Part shown: positions 47,240-55,538 of the stretch, piece after piece | Layout: each line of letters opens with the position of its first letter | How positions within the stretch are numbered: the first letter of the stretch is position 1 | Notes under the pieces: generated by a model | What the model was told of the DNA's origin: nothing | The model's input: the letters and a program-made list of their open reading frames with translations, nothing else | Database searches by the model: none | Program-made: the position numbers and the translations under genes | NCBI GenBank assembly: GCA_903871735.1 | Contig: CAIQHU010000060.1 | Span: forward strand, 1-64,000 | Reading direction: 5' to 3' | From: an uncultured beta proteobacterium | GTDB taxonomy: Bacteria > Pseudomonadota > Gammaproteobacteria > Burkholderiales > Burkholderiaceae | DNA: 64,000 nt

Positions 47240-47713
47240 ATGAATTGGTATTTAGTGATGTCAAAACCTCGGGAAGAGGAAAGAGCCTATGAAAACCTGG
47301 TTTATCAGCAATATAATTGCTATTTGCCAAAAGTTAAAATAGAAAAAATTAAGCAAGGCAAGAAAATTCAATTGCTAGAACCGCTCTTTCCGCGGTATTT
47401 ATTTGTTCAGCTCAATTCAAGCACTGATAATTGGGGGCCGGTCCGCTCAACTTTGGGCGTTTCTAATATGGTTCGATTTGGGGATAGCTATGCCAAAGTC
47501 CCCGATAGTGTTATTGAGGATATCAACTATTTTTCCAGTGAACACCAAGAATCCCTTTTTAAAGCTGGTGAGAAATTAGTAGTCAAGTCAGGACCATTCA
47601 AAGGGCAGACGGTTGAATTCTTAAGAATAAGCAGTGATTATCGGGCAATGGTACTTCTTGAACTCTGTCAAAAATTACATCGCGTTTCGATATCCCTAGA
47701 GGAGCTTCATTAA
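47240..47713 (+). CDS. rfaH: RfaH-type transcription antiterminator (NusG paralogue)
   Basis: A specialised NusG paralogue that binds RNA polymerase at ops sites and allows full transcription of long envelope operons (LPS, capsule, pili). The NGN domain (MNWYLVMSKPREEERAYENL, PLFPRYLFV, GVSNMVRFG) and a C-terminal KOW-like region (VKSGPFKGQTVEFLRIS) are visible. Length 157 matches RfaH (~160), shorter than NusG (~180). It stands between two AT-rich or non-coding gaps, so it is probably a single-gene unit. manC 10 kb away may be one of many possible targets. Confidence 0.88.
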   Translation: MNWYLVMSKPREEERAYENLVYQQYNCYLPKVKIEKIKQGKKIQLLEPLFPRYLFVQLNSSTDNWGPVRSTLGVSNMVRFGDSYAKVPDSVIEDINYFSSEHQESLFKAGEKLVVKSGPFKGQTVEFLRISSDYRAMVLLELCQKLHRVSISLEELH

Positions 47714-47806
47714 CGAAACTTCCATAGCGAATTCCAACAAAGAAACTTGAAGTAAGAAATGCGCAGCGCTTGACAAGCCTTATCCGCTATTTCTAGCGTA
47801 GCTAGA

Positions 47807-48775
47807 TTAATCAACTGTGATCTTGCCACTCTTAATCAGTTTTGCCCATTGCATCATTTGAGTTTTAATAAAGACATCCGCGACTTCGGCATTTCCTTGA
47901 AAAACCTCACCCCCTAAAGAATTAACCTTTTCAACAAACTCCGTCGACTGGGTAACTTTGCTAATCCCATCTGTTAGTTTTTGAAGGATTATATTTGGCG
48001 TTGCAGCAGGTGCGAAAAGGGCATTCCATTCATAAACTTCATAGCTTACGATACCAGCCTCTGTCATGGTTGGCACGCTTGGCATTGAAGAGGCTCTTTT
48101 TCGGCTGGTTACTGCTAGAGCATTGAGTTTTCCAGAATCGACAAATTGTTTGGTCGATGCAACGCTACCAAAAAAAATGGGGACTTGCCCAGCAATGACG
48201 TCATTGAGGGCAGGCCCTCCTCCCTTGTAGGGGATATGCTGCATTTCTATACCAGTTTGCAGTTCAAATAAAGCTCCAGCCAGGTGTTGAGCTGAGCCAT
48301 TGCCAGAAGATGCGTAGGAGATCGTATTGGGTTTGTTTTTGGCTATAAACACGAGATCTTTGGCAGACTTTGCTGCAAAATTTGGGTTTACTAAGAGTAC
48401 ATTTGGGTATTGCGCAAGAACAGCAAGCGTTTTAAAGGCTTTATTGGGGTCATAGGGTAGTCTGGGAAAAAGTGCTGGATTCACCGAATATGATGAGGCA
48501 TCGAGCATGATGGTGTAGCCATCGGCTTGACTTTTAGCCACATAACTAGCCGCTATTTGCCCGGTTGCTCCGGGTTTATTTTCAACAATCACAGAACTAC
48601 CTAAGATTTTTCCCAGGGGGCCAGCGATCGTTCTTGCCATCAAATCGGCTGTGCCACCGGGCGGGTAGGTAACTACCAAGCTAATGGTTCTGCTTGGCCA
48701 CTCTTGAGCGTTGCTAAGCGATATGTGTCCCAGTAAAAAGCTAAGGCATACCAGTAATAGAGGCGTTCGGAACAT
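47807..48775 (-). CDS. Bug-family tripartite tricarboxylate transporter receptor
   Basis: A periplasmic solute-binding protein of the TctC/Bug family. It has a signal peptide (1-23, ending SNA), then WPSRTISLVVTYPPGGTADLMAR, VENKPGATGQIAA, PFDPNKA-like PYDPNKAFKTLAV, and HIPYKGGGPALNDVIAGQVPI, all hallmark Bug segments. Length 322 is standard. No TctA/TctB membrane genes are nearby, as is common for these expanded receptors in Burkholderiales. It precedes a 273-bp gap downstream of the BKACE gene on the same strand, so its ligand may be that enzyme's substrate or a relative (inference). Confidence 0.93.
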   Translation of the reverse strand: MFRTPLLLVCLSFLLGHISLSNAQEWPSRTISLVVTYPPGGTADLMARTIAGPLGKILGSSVIVENKPGATGQIAASYVAKSQADGYTIMLDASSYSVNPALFPRLPYDPNKAFKTLAVLAQYPNVLLVNPNFAAKSAKDLVFIAKNKPNTISYASSGNGSAQHLAGALFELQTGIEMQHIPYKGGGPALNDVIAGQVPIFFGSVASTKQFVDSGKLNALAVTSRKRASSMPSVPTMTEAGIVSYEVYEWNALFAPAATPNIILQKLTDGISKVTQSTEFVEKVNSLGGEVFQGNAEVADVFIKTQMMQWAKLIKSGKITVD

Positions 48776-48853
48776 CGCTAATGAATTAGTGAACGCTGGT
48801 TATAAAGCTGCTTGTTAAGTAGGTATTACCCAACATGATTTCAGTTAAGATTT

Positions 48854-48950
48854 CGTAATGGGTATAAAAAAAAGTAGGGTAGTAAACAGCACGAAAAATT
48901 CCATCGATTTAAGTAAAAAGTAGCGTATTTTCTGTAAATTACCCATTACG
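48854..48950. repeat. Distant 11-bp inverted repeat CGTAATGGGTA / TACCCATTACG
   Basis: Perfect arms at 48854-48864 and 48940-48950, 75 bp apart, in the gap between the BKACE gene and the Bug receptor. A third partial copy (TATTACCCA) is at 48824-48832. The arrangement suggests binding sites for a regulator acting by looping; the identity is unknown. Confidence 0.5.
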
Positions 48951-49048
48951 TCATCCTTTATCTGAATCCTTGTTAGAGTCAATAATTTAAATAAGTACCG
49001 TAACTATGCGTGCTATTTTGTGTGTGTTTAACTACCCGAAGGACTTTT

Positions 49049-49984
49049 TTAGAAATTGACTTTTGCACTACCTTTCAGTTTTAACATGACGCGAGCTTCG
49101 TCAGGCGTTGCCGGTTCTAGGTTTAAGGCATGTAAAATACTTACGATGCGTTTAACTTGATCCGCATTGGTTTTCGAGAGTGTTCCAGGGCCGTCCCACA
49201 AAGAATCCTCAAGACCTACTCGAACATTCGAGTTCATCGCTGCAGACATGGCTGCGATTGGCATTTGGTTTCTGCCGGCACCAAGCACGGACCAGAAGTA
49301 TTGATCTCCAAAGAGGCGATCAGCAGTGCGTTTCATCATCATGACATCCTCTGGGTGTGGACCAATTCCACCGAGTAAACCAAAGACTGACTGAATTAGG
49401 AGTGGACCTTTGAGAAGTCCGCGATCGACAAAGTGTGCGGCCACATAAAGGTGGCTTACATCGTAGCATTCGATTTCAAAACGCGTTTCATTTTCTGAGC
49501 ATGACTCGAGTATGTAGCGAATATCACCAAAGGTGTTTTTGAAAATACGGTCCTCAGAACCGGCAAGGTAAGGGGCTTCCCAATCATATTTAAATTCCTT
49601 ATACCGTTTGAGCATTGGGTAGAGGCCGAAATTCATAGAGCCCATATTGAGAGATGCTACTTCGGGTTTGAGACGAAGGACAGGTTGCAGTCGATCTTCG
49701 ACAGACATCGTTGGTGAGCCACCAGAAGTTAAATTAATGACAACGTTTGAGCGAGCTTTAATTTGCGGTAAAAACTTCATAAATGCTTCTGGAGTTTGGT
49801 CTGGCAAGCCATTTTCAGGATTACGTGCATGCAGATGAACGATCGCAGCGCCTGCTTCTGCAGCGCCCACGGCAGCATCTTCAATTTCTTTCGGAGTAAT
49901 TGGTAGATACGGTGACATCGTTGGAGTATGAATTGATCCGGTCACAGCGCAAGTCACAATAATCTTCTTTTGTAATGCAGTCAT
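49049..49984 (-). CDS. BKACE family protein (beta-keto acid cleavage enzyme)
   Basis: A zinc TIM-barrel enzyme of the family of 3-keto-5-aminohexanoate cleavage enzyme, which condenses a beta-keto acid with acetyl-CoA to give two products. Signature segments are VTCAVTGSIHTPTMSPYLPITP, AAIVHLHARNPENGLPDQ with metal-binding His-x-His, VVINLTSGG and LLGGIGPHPEDV. Length 311 is normal. BKACE members differ in substrate (beta-keto acids with varied side chains), so the lysine-fermentation reaction should not be assumed. It is divergent from a cyclase-family hydrolase and upstream of a Bug receptor. Confidence 0.92.
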   Translation of the reverse strand: MTALQKKIIVTCAVTGSIHTPTMSPYLPITPKEIEDAAVGAAEAGAAIVHLHARNPENGLPDQTPEAFMKFLPQIKARSNVVINLTSGGSPTMSVEDRLQPVLRLKPEVASLNMGSMNFGLYPMLKRYKEFKYDWEAPYLAGSEDRIFKNTFGDIRYILESCSENETRFEIECYDVSHLYVAAHFVDRGLLKGPLLIQSVFGLLGGIGPHPEDVMMMKRTADRLFGDQYFWSVLGAGRNQMPIAAMSAAMNSNVRVGLEDSLWDGPGTLSKTNADQVKRIVSILHALNLEPATPDEARVMLKLKGSAKVNF

Positions 49985-50076
49985 GGGTAAAACCTTTCTT
50001 TCATTTAAACATCAACAAGAGCACGGCATCTTAGAGGTAAAAACCCCAAAAAAAGCGTCTCCTCCACAATTTTTTG

Positions 50077-50100
50077 TGTTCGACAAGTATTTGTTGAACA
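50077..50100. repeat. 24-bp palindrome, candidate operator
   Basis: TGTTCGACAA-GTAT-TTGTTGAACA: the arms pair at 9 of 10 positions. It is centred ~104 bp before the BKACE start. The spacing and symmetry fit a dimeric regulator site; the protein is not identified. Confidence 0.55.
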
Positions 50101-50141
50101 ATTTTTTATTTATAAGGTAATAAGTTGTTAATTTGATCGGT

Positions 50142-50163
50142 ACGACTTCCTAAAAGGAGTCGT
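50142..50163. repeat. Short hairpin-forming inverted repeat
   Basis: Arms ACGACT(T)CCT and AGGAGTCGT with an AAA loop and a single bulged T. There is no T-run on either strand at the right side, so it is not a canonical terminator. Confidence 0.5.
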
Positions 50164-50435
50164 TCTAAAAAAATTGACTATCCGATATTTTTGATCAATT
50201 GATTAATAAAAGAATCAGTATAAACCCTAGTTTTTCTAGAGTAAGGCTTGAGTCGGCCGTAGTAGTGGTCGCCCTGTTGGTATTAACTGCTGAATCATTG
50301 ATCTAAATTGCTCAGCAGTAAAAAAAGTGATCATTCAATGAGAAATTCTTAAAATGCAGTTATGATTTAGCCTACATGAATTTATATTGAATCAGTTAGT
50401 TGATTAAAATGTTTTAGAAACCTAGGAGAGTATGA

Positions 50436-51440
50436 ATGACAAATAAGACGACTGCAGCTGGAATGAAGGCTGTACCGAACAATCAAATTGCCCGTGATCT
50501 GACTAAAGCAGATATTGAGAAGATGGCTAAAGATGCCTGTAATTGGGGTAAGTGGGGTCCAGATGATGAAATTGGTACTCTCAATTACATAACGCCAAAG
50601 CAATTGATTGAGGCGGCAAAGTTAGTGAAAAAGGGCAAGTCAATTTCATTAGGACTGGATTTTAATTTTCATGGTCCGCAAACGACCGGTTGGGGTAATC
50701 GATTTAACCCAATTCACACAATGCTAGCAACTGGTACAGATGCGATTGCTGGGAATCAAGATGCTGGTGGCATACGCTACGCTGATGATATGGTTTCGAT
50801 GCCGCTACAGTGTGGTACTCAGTGGGATGCTTTAGCACATATTTTTTACGGCGATCATATGTGGAATGGTTACAGTGCGGCTTTAGTTGATTCAACCGGT
50901 GCGAAGAAGAATGGGATTGAAAAAACCCGTGCCAAGATGATCGGCCGAGGAGTTTTACTCGACGTTGCCCGTTTTAAGGGTGGGGATTTTTTAGCCGATG
51001 GTTATGGCATTAGTAATCAAGATTTAGATGATTGTGCCAAAGCGCAAGGTGTAGAAATCAAAGAGGGTGACTTTGTGATTGTGCGGACTGGTCAAATGGA
51101 AGAGCGTTTGGCAAGAGGTGATTGGGATTCCTACGCAGCTGGCGATGCTCCTGGATTGCGTTTTGAAACAGCCAAATGGATTCAAGATAAAAAAATCGCT
51201 GCAATCTGCACAGATACTTGGGGTTGTGAAGTGCGTCCCAATGAGGTCGCTGGAGTTAGTCAACCTTGGCACTGGATTGTGATTCCGATGGTTGGTATTA
51301 CGATGGGCGAGATTTTTAATCTCAAAGAACTTGCTGATGATTGCCAAGAAGATAAGGTTTATGAATTCTTATTTTGTGCGCCACCCCTACCAATTACTGG
51401 TGGTGTAGGCTCTCCAATCAATCCAATTATTCTTAAATAA
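50436..51440 (+). CDS. Cyclase-family metal hydrolase (kynurenine formamidase superfamily)
   Basis: A metal-dependent amide or lactone hydrolase of the Cyclase family (PF04199 type). Visible features are ELGTLN-like DDEIGTLNYIT near residue 45, CGTQWDALAH (the family motif HxGTHxDxxxH with Gln in place of the two early His, typical of the longer subfamily), GRGVLLDVARF and GDFVIVRTGQ. Length 334 is longer than KynB (~210). ATG 50436 follows AGGAGA. The substrate is unknown; it may release a product later handled by the divergent BKACE enzyme. A clear terminator follows. Confidence 0.88.
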   Translation: MTNKTTAAGMKAVPNNQIARDLTKADIEKMAKDACNWGKWGPDDEIGTLNYITPKQLIEAAKLVKKGKSISLGLDFNFHGPQTTGWGNRFNPIHTMLATGTDAIAGNQDAGGIRYADDMVSMPLQCGTQWDALAHIFYGDHMWNGYSAALVDSTGAKKNGIEKTRAKMIGRGVLLDVARFKGGDFLADGYGISNQDLDDCAKAQGVEIKEGDFVIVRTGQMEERLARGDWDSYAAGDAPGLRFETAKWIQDKKIAAICTDTWGCEVRPNEVAGVSQPWHWIVIPMVGITMGEIFNLKELADDCQEDKVYEFLFCAPPLPITGGVGSPINPIILK

Positions 51441-51466
51441 GTTTTTAAGTTAAAAATATTTGATGC

Positions 51467-51496
51467 AAATAGCCCCTTGATGGGGCTATTTTTTTG
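51467..51496 (+). terminator. Rho-independent terminator after the cyclase gene
   Basis: AATAGCCCC-TTGAT-GGGGCTATT (51468-51490) forms a perfect 9-bp stem followed directly by a T-run. It lies 28 bp after the stop. Confidence 0.93.
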
Positions 51497-51502
51497 ATTC
51501 TT

Positions 51503-52540
51503 TTAAACGACTCTACCAAACCTGTGTAGTGAGAGTAGGCATCCTAAGAGGATGCATAGCAGGCCAAGTGCCATGACTGGTGAGGTGATTTCAGTCAACT
51601 GTTGCTTTTCAAAACGAATAGTTAAACCTAATGATTCATAAATTCGTTTGAGTTCTGTATTACTTGTGGCCTTGTAATACTCTCCTTGCGTAGCATTCGC
51701 AATTTTTTTGAGTAAGGTTTCGTCAAGGCGCACGCGCATGGATATACCTTGTGATTTGATGACTGTTCCTTCTTCTGTGCCAACGCCAACAGTATGTATT
51801 TTGACGCCATGATTTGCGGCTAATTCAGCCATTTTCAATACATCAGGTCCCATATTACTTTGCCCGTCGGTAATCAGCACAATCGCCATGGATCGATTGG
51901 AGCCTGGTTCTAGATTAATTTGGTTGGATGTTCCAAGCGGTTGGCTACTGGGACTCGTTTTAGCTCCACCATCGGATTCGGTAATAATTTTTTCTGCATC
52001 AATACCTGAGCCGGGTAATAGGTTTGCTAGGGCGATGACGATTCCACTGCCTAGAGCTGAGCCCGGTTGTAAGGGAATGTTTTCTAGTGTTTGCAATAAA
52101 TTTAAGCGCTCGGTAGTTGGGGCTTGGCGTAATGCGGCAGTGCTCGCTATAGTTACAATCCCAATTCGTACCTGTGGGGGTTGGGCGTTGATAAAGTCTT
52201 TAATTGCTGCAATTGCGGCATCGATACGGCTTGGTTTGATATCATCTGCACGCATACTACCTGAGGTATCAATTGCAAGCATGATGGTATCTAATCGACT
52301 GGGGATATAAAGAATTGCGCGTGGTCGTGTTAGAGCAAAAAATAGGCAGCATAATCCGACAAAAATGAAGAATGCATGGGCATATTGCCAACGCTTGGCA
52401 TTTTTGTAGTTAGTGCTTTGATTCGATAGCCAGTTTGCTGGTTGAAACATACGCCAATAGATCAGTCCGCAGATTGGTAGTAATAAAAACACCCAAAAGG
52501 CATATGGCCACTGGATTGATAGAGAATCAAAGCCTAACAT
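51503..52540 (-). CDS. VWA-domain membrane protein (BatA/BatB-like)
   Basis: An inner-membrane von Willebrand factor A protein of the MoxR-associated (Bat) type. It has N-terminal helices (~11-30 and ~53-71), then the VWA domain with MIDAS motif DTSGS (D91, S93, S95), the Thr-region and ITDGQSNMG, and a C-terminal helix (~315-335). Length 345 is typical. It is the last gene of the minus-strand unit protease-moxR-DUF58-VWA and has a paralogue divergent at 55539. Such proteins are thought to assemble envelope or metal complexes with MoxR ATPases. Confidence 0.92.
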   Translation of the reverse strand: MLGFDSLSIQWPYAFWVFLLLPICGLIYWRMFQPANWLSNQSTNYKNAKRWQYAHAFFIFVGLCCLFFALTRPRAILYIPSRLDTIMLAIDTSGSMRADDIKPSRIDAAIAAIKDFINAQPPQVRIGIVTIASTAALRQAPTTERLNLLQTLENIPLQPGSALGSGIVIALANLLPGSGIDAEKIITESDGGAKTSPSSQPLGTSNQINLEPGSNRSMAIVLITDGQSNMGPDVLKMAELAANHGVKIHTVGVGTEEGTVIKSQGISMRVRLDETLLKKIANATQGEYYKATSNTELKRIYESLGLTIRFEKQQLTEITSPVMALGLLCILLGCLLSLHRFGRVV

Positions 52541-52551
52541 AAATGAGCTGA

Positions 52552-53535
52552 TTAAATAGTCGCAAAGTGGTTCGGTGGCCGACGTTGAGATTGGCGTTTA
52601 CGTAATTCGCTAAATCGTAAAATAGACTCGTGGATTGGCTCATCGGTATACAGTTCTATACAGTCGGTACCTGTATTTTGAAATGTTTTTGTAAGGTAAT
52701 CTGCATGCTCTTGCGTTAGTTGTGCATATTTTTTCTGAAAAAAAGGGTCATTTGTATCGATCATCATTTGTTCTGCTGTTTCAGAATCTTCCATGATGAA
52801 AAGTCCAATATTTTTTAGTTGAGTCTCTAGTGGGTCGCATAAGCGCACGGCAATCACATCATGAGATTTGTTGAGCTCCCCGAGAGATTTCTCCCAATCT
52901 GGTTGGCTAATAAAATCCGAAATCACAAAAATGGTCGAGCGTTTTTTGAGCAAGGCTTGGGCGCTTTGTAGCAACACTTTCAGGTCAGTTGCTGGACTAT
53001 TTGTTAGGGATTGGGTGTTGAGTAAAAGATCGAGTATTTGTAAGACATGTGCTTTACCAGTTTTGGCAGGCAATAGGGCATCAATTTTTGCTGATGCGCC
53101 AGTAAATAGTATTGCCCCTACACGATTACCTCGACGAGTCATCAGGCGAGCAAAGACGCCAGTAAAACTACTCGCAAGATTTTTTTTAGTGTGTTCTGCT
53201 GAACCAAAATTGAGGGAACGTGAGAGATCGATTAAGAACCAGGTAGTCATTTCTCGGTCTTCTTGATGCTCGCGAACATACGGCGTTTGCATTCTAGCGG
53301 TAACATTCCAATCGATATGACGGACATCATCATGGGTTTGGTATTCGCGTAGATCGGCTAACTCGAGTCCAGAGCCTTTAAACCAGGTTCGGTAATCGCC
53401 TTGTAACTGACCATCGAGCCTTCGAAGTGTGGTCCATTCGAGTTGGCGCAAAAAGTCTTCTGGATTTATACGTTTGTTCTCATTCTCCAGAATAACTAGT
53501 TTAGGCTTAAACAGGTTGGTAAGGCGCTTGAGCAT
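52552..53535 (-). CDS. DUF58 domain protein of the MoxR system
   Basis: A soluble DUF58 protein, a partner of MoxR-type AAA+ chaperones. The diagnostic block GDYRTWFKGSGLELADLREYQTHDDVRHIDWNVTAR lies near residues 40-75, followed by a VWA-like region (FLIDLSRSLNFG). I start it at ATG 53535 (MLKRLTNLF), giving 327 residues. The longer frame to 53625 would cover the last ~30 codons of moxR and adds residues not expected in the family. It begins one base after the moxR stop and ends 11 bp before the VWA gene. Confidence 0.9.
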   Translation of the reverse strand: MLKRLTNLFKPKLVILENENKRINPEDFLRQLEWTTLRRLDGQLQGDYRTWFKGSGLELADLREYQTHDDVRHIDWNVTARMQTPYVREHQEDREMTTWFLIDLSRSLNFGSAEHTKKNLASSFTGVFARLMTRRGNRVGAILFTGASAKIDALLPAKTGKAHVLQILDLLLNTQSLTNSPATDLKVLLQSAQALLKKRSTIFVISDFISQPDWEKSLGELNKSHDVIAVRLCDPLETQLKNIGLFIMEDSETAEQMMIDTNDPFFQKKYAQLTQEHADYLTKTFQNTGTDCIELYTDEPIHESILRFSELRKRQSQRRPPNHFATI

Positions 53536-53536
53536 C

Positions 53537-54553
53537 TTACTGGAGGGGTTGACTTGGCGTTGGAATGGTAGCGAGTAGGAGATGTATGAGGTCATCGGTT
53601 GTTTTTCCAAGTGAGATTGCCTCATAGGACAGTACGATCCGATGCCTCAGAACATCAACAGCTAGATCTTTAATATCTTGGGGTAGGACATAAGGACGAC
53701 CTTTGAGAAAGGCGAGGGCGCGAGCGCCTTCGATGAGATTAATTGTGCCGCGTGGACTTGCTCCAAAACTGATGTAGGGGGCAATACTTTCCAGCCCAAA
53801 TTGCTCTGGATAACGTGTCGCTGCGACGATTTTGACGGCATATTGAATAAGTGCAGGATCCACATAACCTGCTTTACAGGCTAGCTGAATAGCTGATAAC
53901 TGTTCCGTATTCATGATACTAGCGAGTTCAATCAGTGGCCCAATTTGCCTTTGAACAATTACAAATTCTTCGTTTTCACTTGGATAGTTGACGAGCACTT
54001 TCATCATGAAGCGGTCGACTTGGGCCTCGGGTAGCGGGTATGTTCCTTCGGTTTCGATAGGATTTTGAGTTGCTAGTACTAAAAAGGGTTTAGGCACTTG
54101 ATGGGTTTGTCCCGCAATCGTAACCTGGCGTTCTTGCATGACCTCTAGTAAAGCGCTTTGAACTTTGGCGGGAGCGCGGTTGATTTCATCAGCGAGTAGC
54201 AGATTTGCGAAAACTGGACCTAGGACAGTACTAAACTCGCTGGTACGTTGGTTATAAACCCGCGTTCCGATCAAATCGGCTGGCAGAAGATCGGGCGTAA
54301 ACTGAATTCGTTGAAATTTACCCTGGATTACTTTTGCTAGAGAGTTCACCGTTAGTGTTTTCGCAAGCCCTGGCACACCCTCAATAAGAATATGACCTTG
54401 CGCTAAGATAGCGACGAGAACACGCTCCAAGAAAAGATCTTGACCGACCACTACCCGCTTGACCTCATAAAGTAGTCGTTGCATTAATTCGCTATTATCT
54501 TGGAGCATTTTCGGAGTATGGTGGCCTGACCAATTTGCTATGTTGTCGGACAT
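53537..54553 (-). CDS. MoxR-family AAA+ ATPase
   Basis: A chaperone-like AAA+ ATPase that works with VWA and DUF58 proteins. Walker A GVPGLAKT is near residues 58-65. Walker B is LLLADEINRAPAKVQSALLEVMQE, and the sensor-region segment FLVLATQNPIETEGTYPLPEAQ is the MoxR hallmark. Length 338 is standard. It lies 18 bp downstream of the protease gene. In several bacteria such operons are linked to stress resistance or metal insertion; the target here is unknown. Confidence 0.95.
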   Translation of the reverse strand: MSDNIANWSGHHTPKMLQDNSELMQRLLYEVKRVVVGQDLFLERVLVAILAQGHILIEGVPGLAKTLTVNSLAKVIQGKFQRIQFTPDLLPADLIGTRVYNQRTSEFSTVLGPVFANLLLADEINRAPAKVQSALLEVMQERQVTIAGQTHQVPKPFLVLATQNPIETEGTYPLPEAQVDRFMMKVLVNYPSENEEFVIVQRQIGPLIELASIMNTEQLSAIQLACKAGYVDPALIQYAVKIVAATRYPEQFGLESIAPYISFGASPRGTINLIEGARALAFLKGRPYVLPQDIKDLAVDVLRHRIVLSYEAISLGKTTDDLIHLLLATIPTPSQPLQ

Positions 54554-54571
54554 AAATGAGTTCCTTGGAAA

Positions 54572-55483
54572 TTAAAAAGGGGGGATTCCTACAGCTGATC
54601 CAGCACTTTCGATAGTTGCTGCAAAGCCGATACCGATAAAAGTTTTGGCAGAAGTAGGGTTGAGTATGGCGGTCACAATGCCGATGACTTCACCGGATAA
54701 ATTAATGAGGGGACCTCCAGAGTTGCCCGGGTTTGCAGCTGCATCAAATTGGATTAAGCCCCGCATTAAAGGGCCGTCCTTACCCTGAAACTCTCTATTT
54801 AGACCCGAAACAACACCTGCAGAGACAGACGGACCGATGCCAAATGGGAAGCCTACGACGACGACTTCATCACCCGCGACTACTTGGTTAGAAGTGCCTA
54901 AAGTTGCTGGTGGCAGGTCATCTGGAATTTTTTCTGGTTTGAGAACAGCCAAATCATTATTGGCTTGGACGGCGGTGACGATAGCTGGCGATTTTGAGCC
55001 GTCAAAGAAAGTCACTATTAATTTCGATGCTCCTTGGGTTACATGTAAATTGGTTAATATCGTGCCATCTTCCATAATGACAACGCCGGTTCCTGTCGAG
55101 ATTTCCTTCTCACCATCTTTGGGGCGGTCGGGATCGATGCCATATCCTTGTATACGAACTACCGAGGGCAAGATCATTTGAGCCGCTTTCGCAGAACGTG
55201 AGGGGAGATCTTTGGTTTGTAAAGTATGCAGAACGGCTTGGTCAATATCCGCTTGGGTTAATTTAGTAGTCGGAAAAAAGGCCTGATGAATGATTAAGAT
55301 GATGGCACTCGTCAGAACGCTCGTTAGAATAATACCGAGTCCAAAGAAAAACCACTGGTCGGTCGGTCTAAACCGAATCAGTATTGATTGAAGTGCGCTT
55401 GGGGGTGATTGGGGTGTAACCACTTCGAATGAATTTTGTGCCGAGTTGGATTGTCGTTTACTGTAAAGCGTTATTTTTTTCAT
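54572..55483 (-). CDS. Membrane-anchored trypsin-like serine protease without PDZ domain
   Basis: A DegP/DegS-like (S1C) protease anchored by one helix (~45-66) with its catalytic domain outside the cytoplasm. The triad is visible: H147 in LTNLHVTQG, D177 in NNDLAVL, S255 in GNSGGP. The protein ends at residue 303 right after the protease domain, so the regulatory PDZ domain of DegS/DegP is missing. It opens the unit protease-moxR-DUF58-VWA (18 bp before moxR) and is divergent from a second VWA gene 55 bp away, implying a shared function. Confidence 0.9.
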   Translation of the reverse strand: MKKITLYSKRQSNSAQNSFEVVTPQSPPSALQSILIRFRPTDQWFFFGLGIILTSVLTSAIILIIHQAFFPTTKLTQADIDQAVLHTLQTKDLPSRSAKAAQMILPSVVRIQGYGIDPDRPKDGEKEISTGTGVVIMEDGTILTNLHVTQGASKLIVTFFDGSKSPAIVTAVQANNDLAVLKPEKIPDDLPPATLGTSNQVVAGDEVVVVGFPFGIGPSVSAGVVSGLNREFQGKDGPLMRGLIQFDAAANPGNSGGPLINLSGEVIGIVTAILNPTSAKTFIGIGFAATIESAGSAVGIPPF

Positions 55484-55538
55484 AATGAAACATTAGCACA
55501 ACTGAGACTGTTGTACTATTGTAATCATTGTCATATAA

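Larger units (their letters stand above)
49985..50435. promoter_or_regulatory. 451-bp divergent control region between BKACE and cyclase genes
   Basis: It holds a 24-bp near-perfect palindrome (50077-50100) flanked by direct repeats ACAATTTTTT (50066-50075 and 50098-50107). It also holds a strong hairpin (50142-50163) and an 8-bp inverted repeat ACTGCTGA/TCAGCAGT (50286-50293 and 50312-50319). No gene or tRNA is apparent. Unusually long for this compact window. Confidence 0.6.

Noticed and set aside
50286-50319. ACTGCTGA/TCAGCAGT hairpin followed by a run of A as a terminator
   Set aside because: The T-run would be on the wrong (5') side for minus-strand transcription, and the plus strand has A instead of T after the stem.
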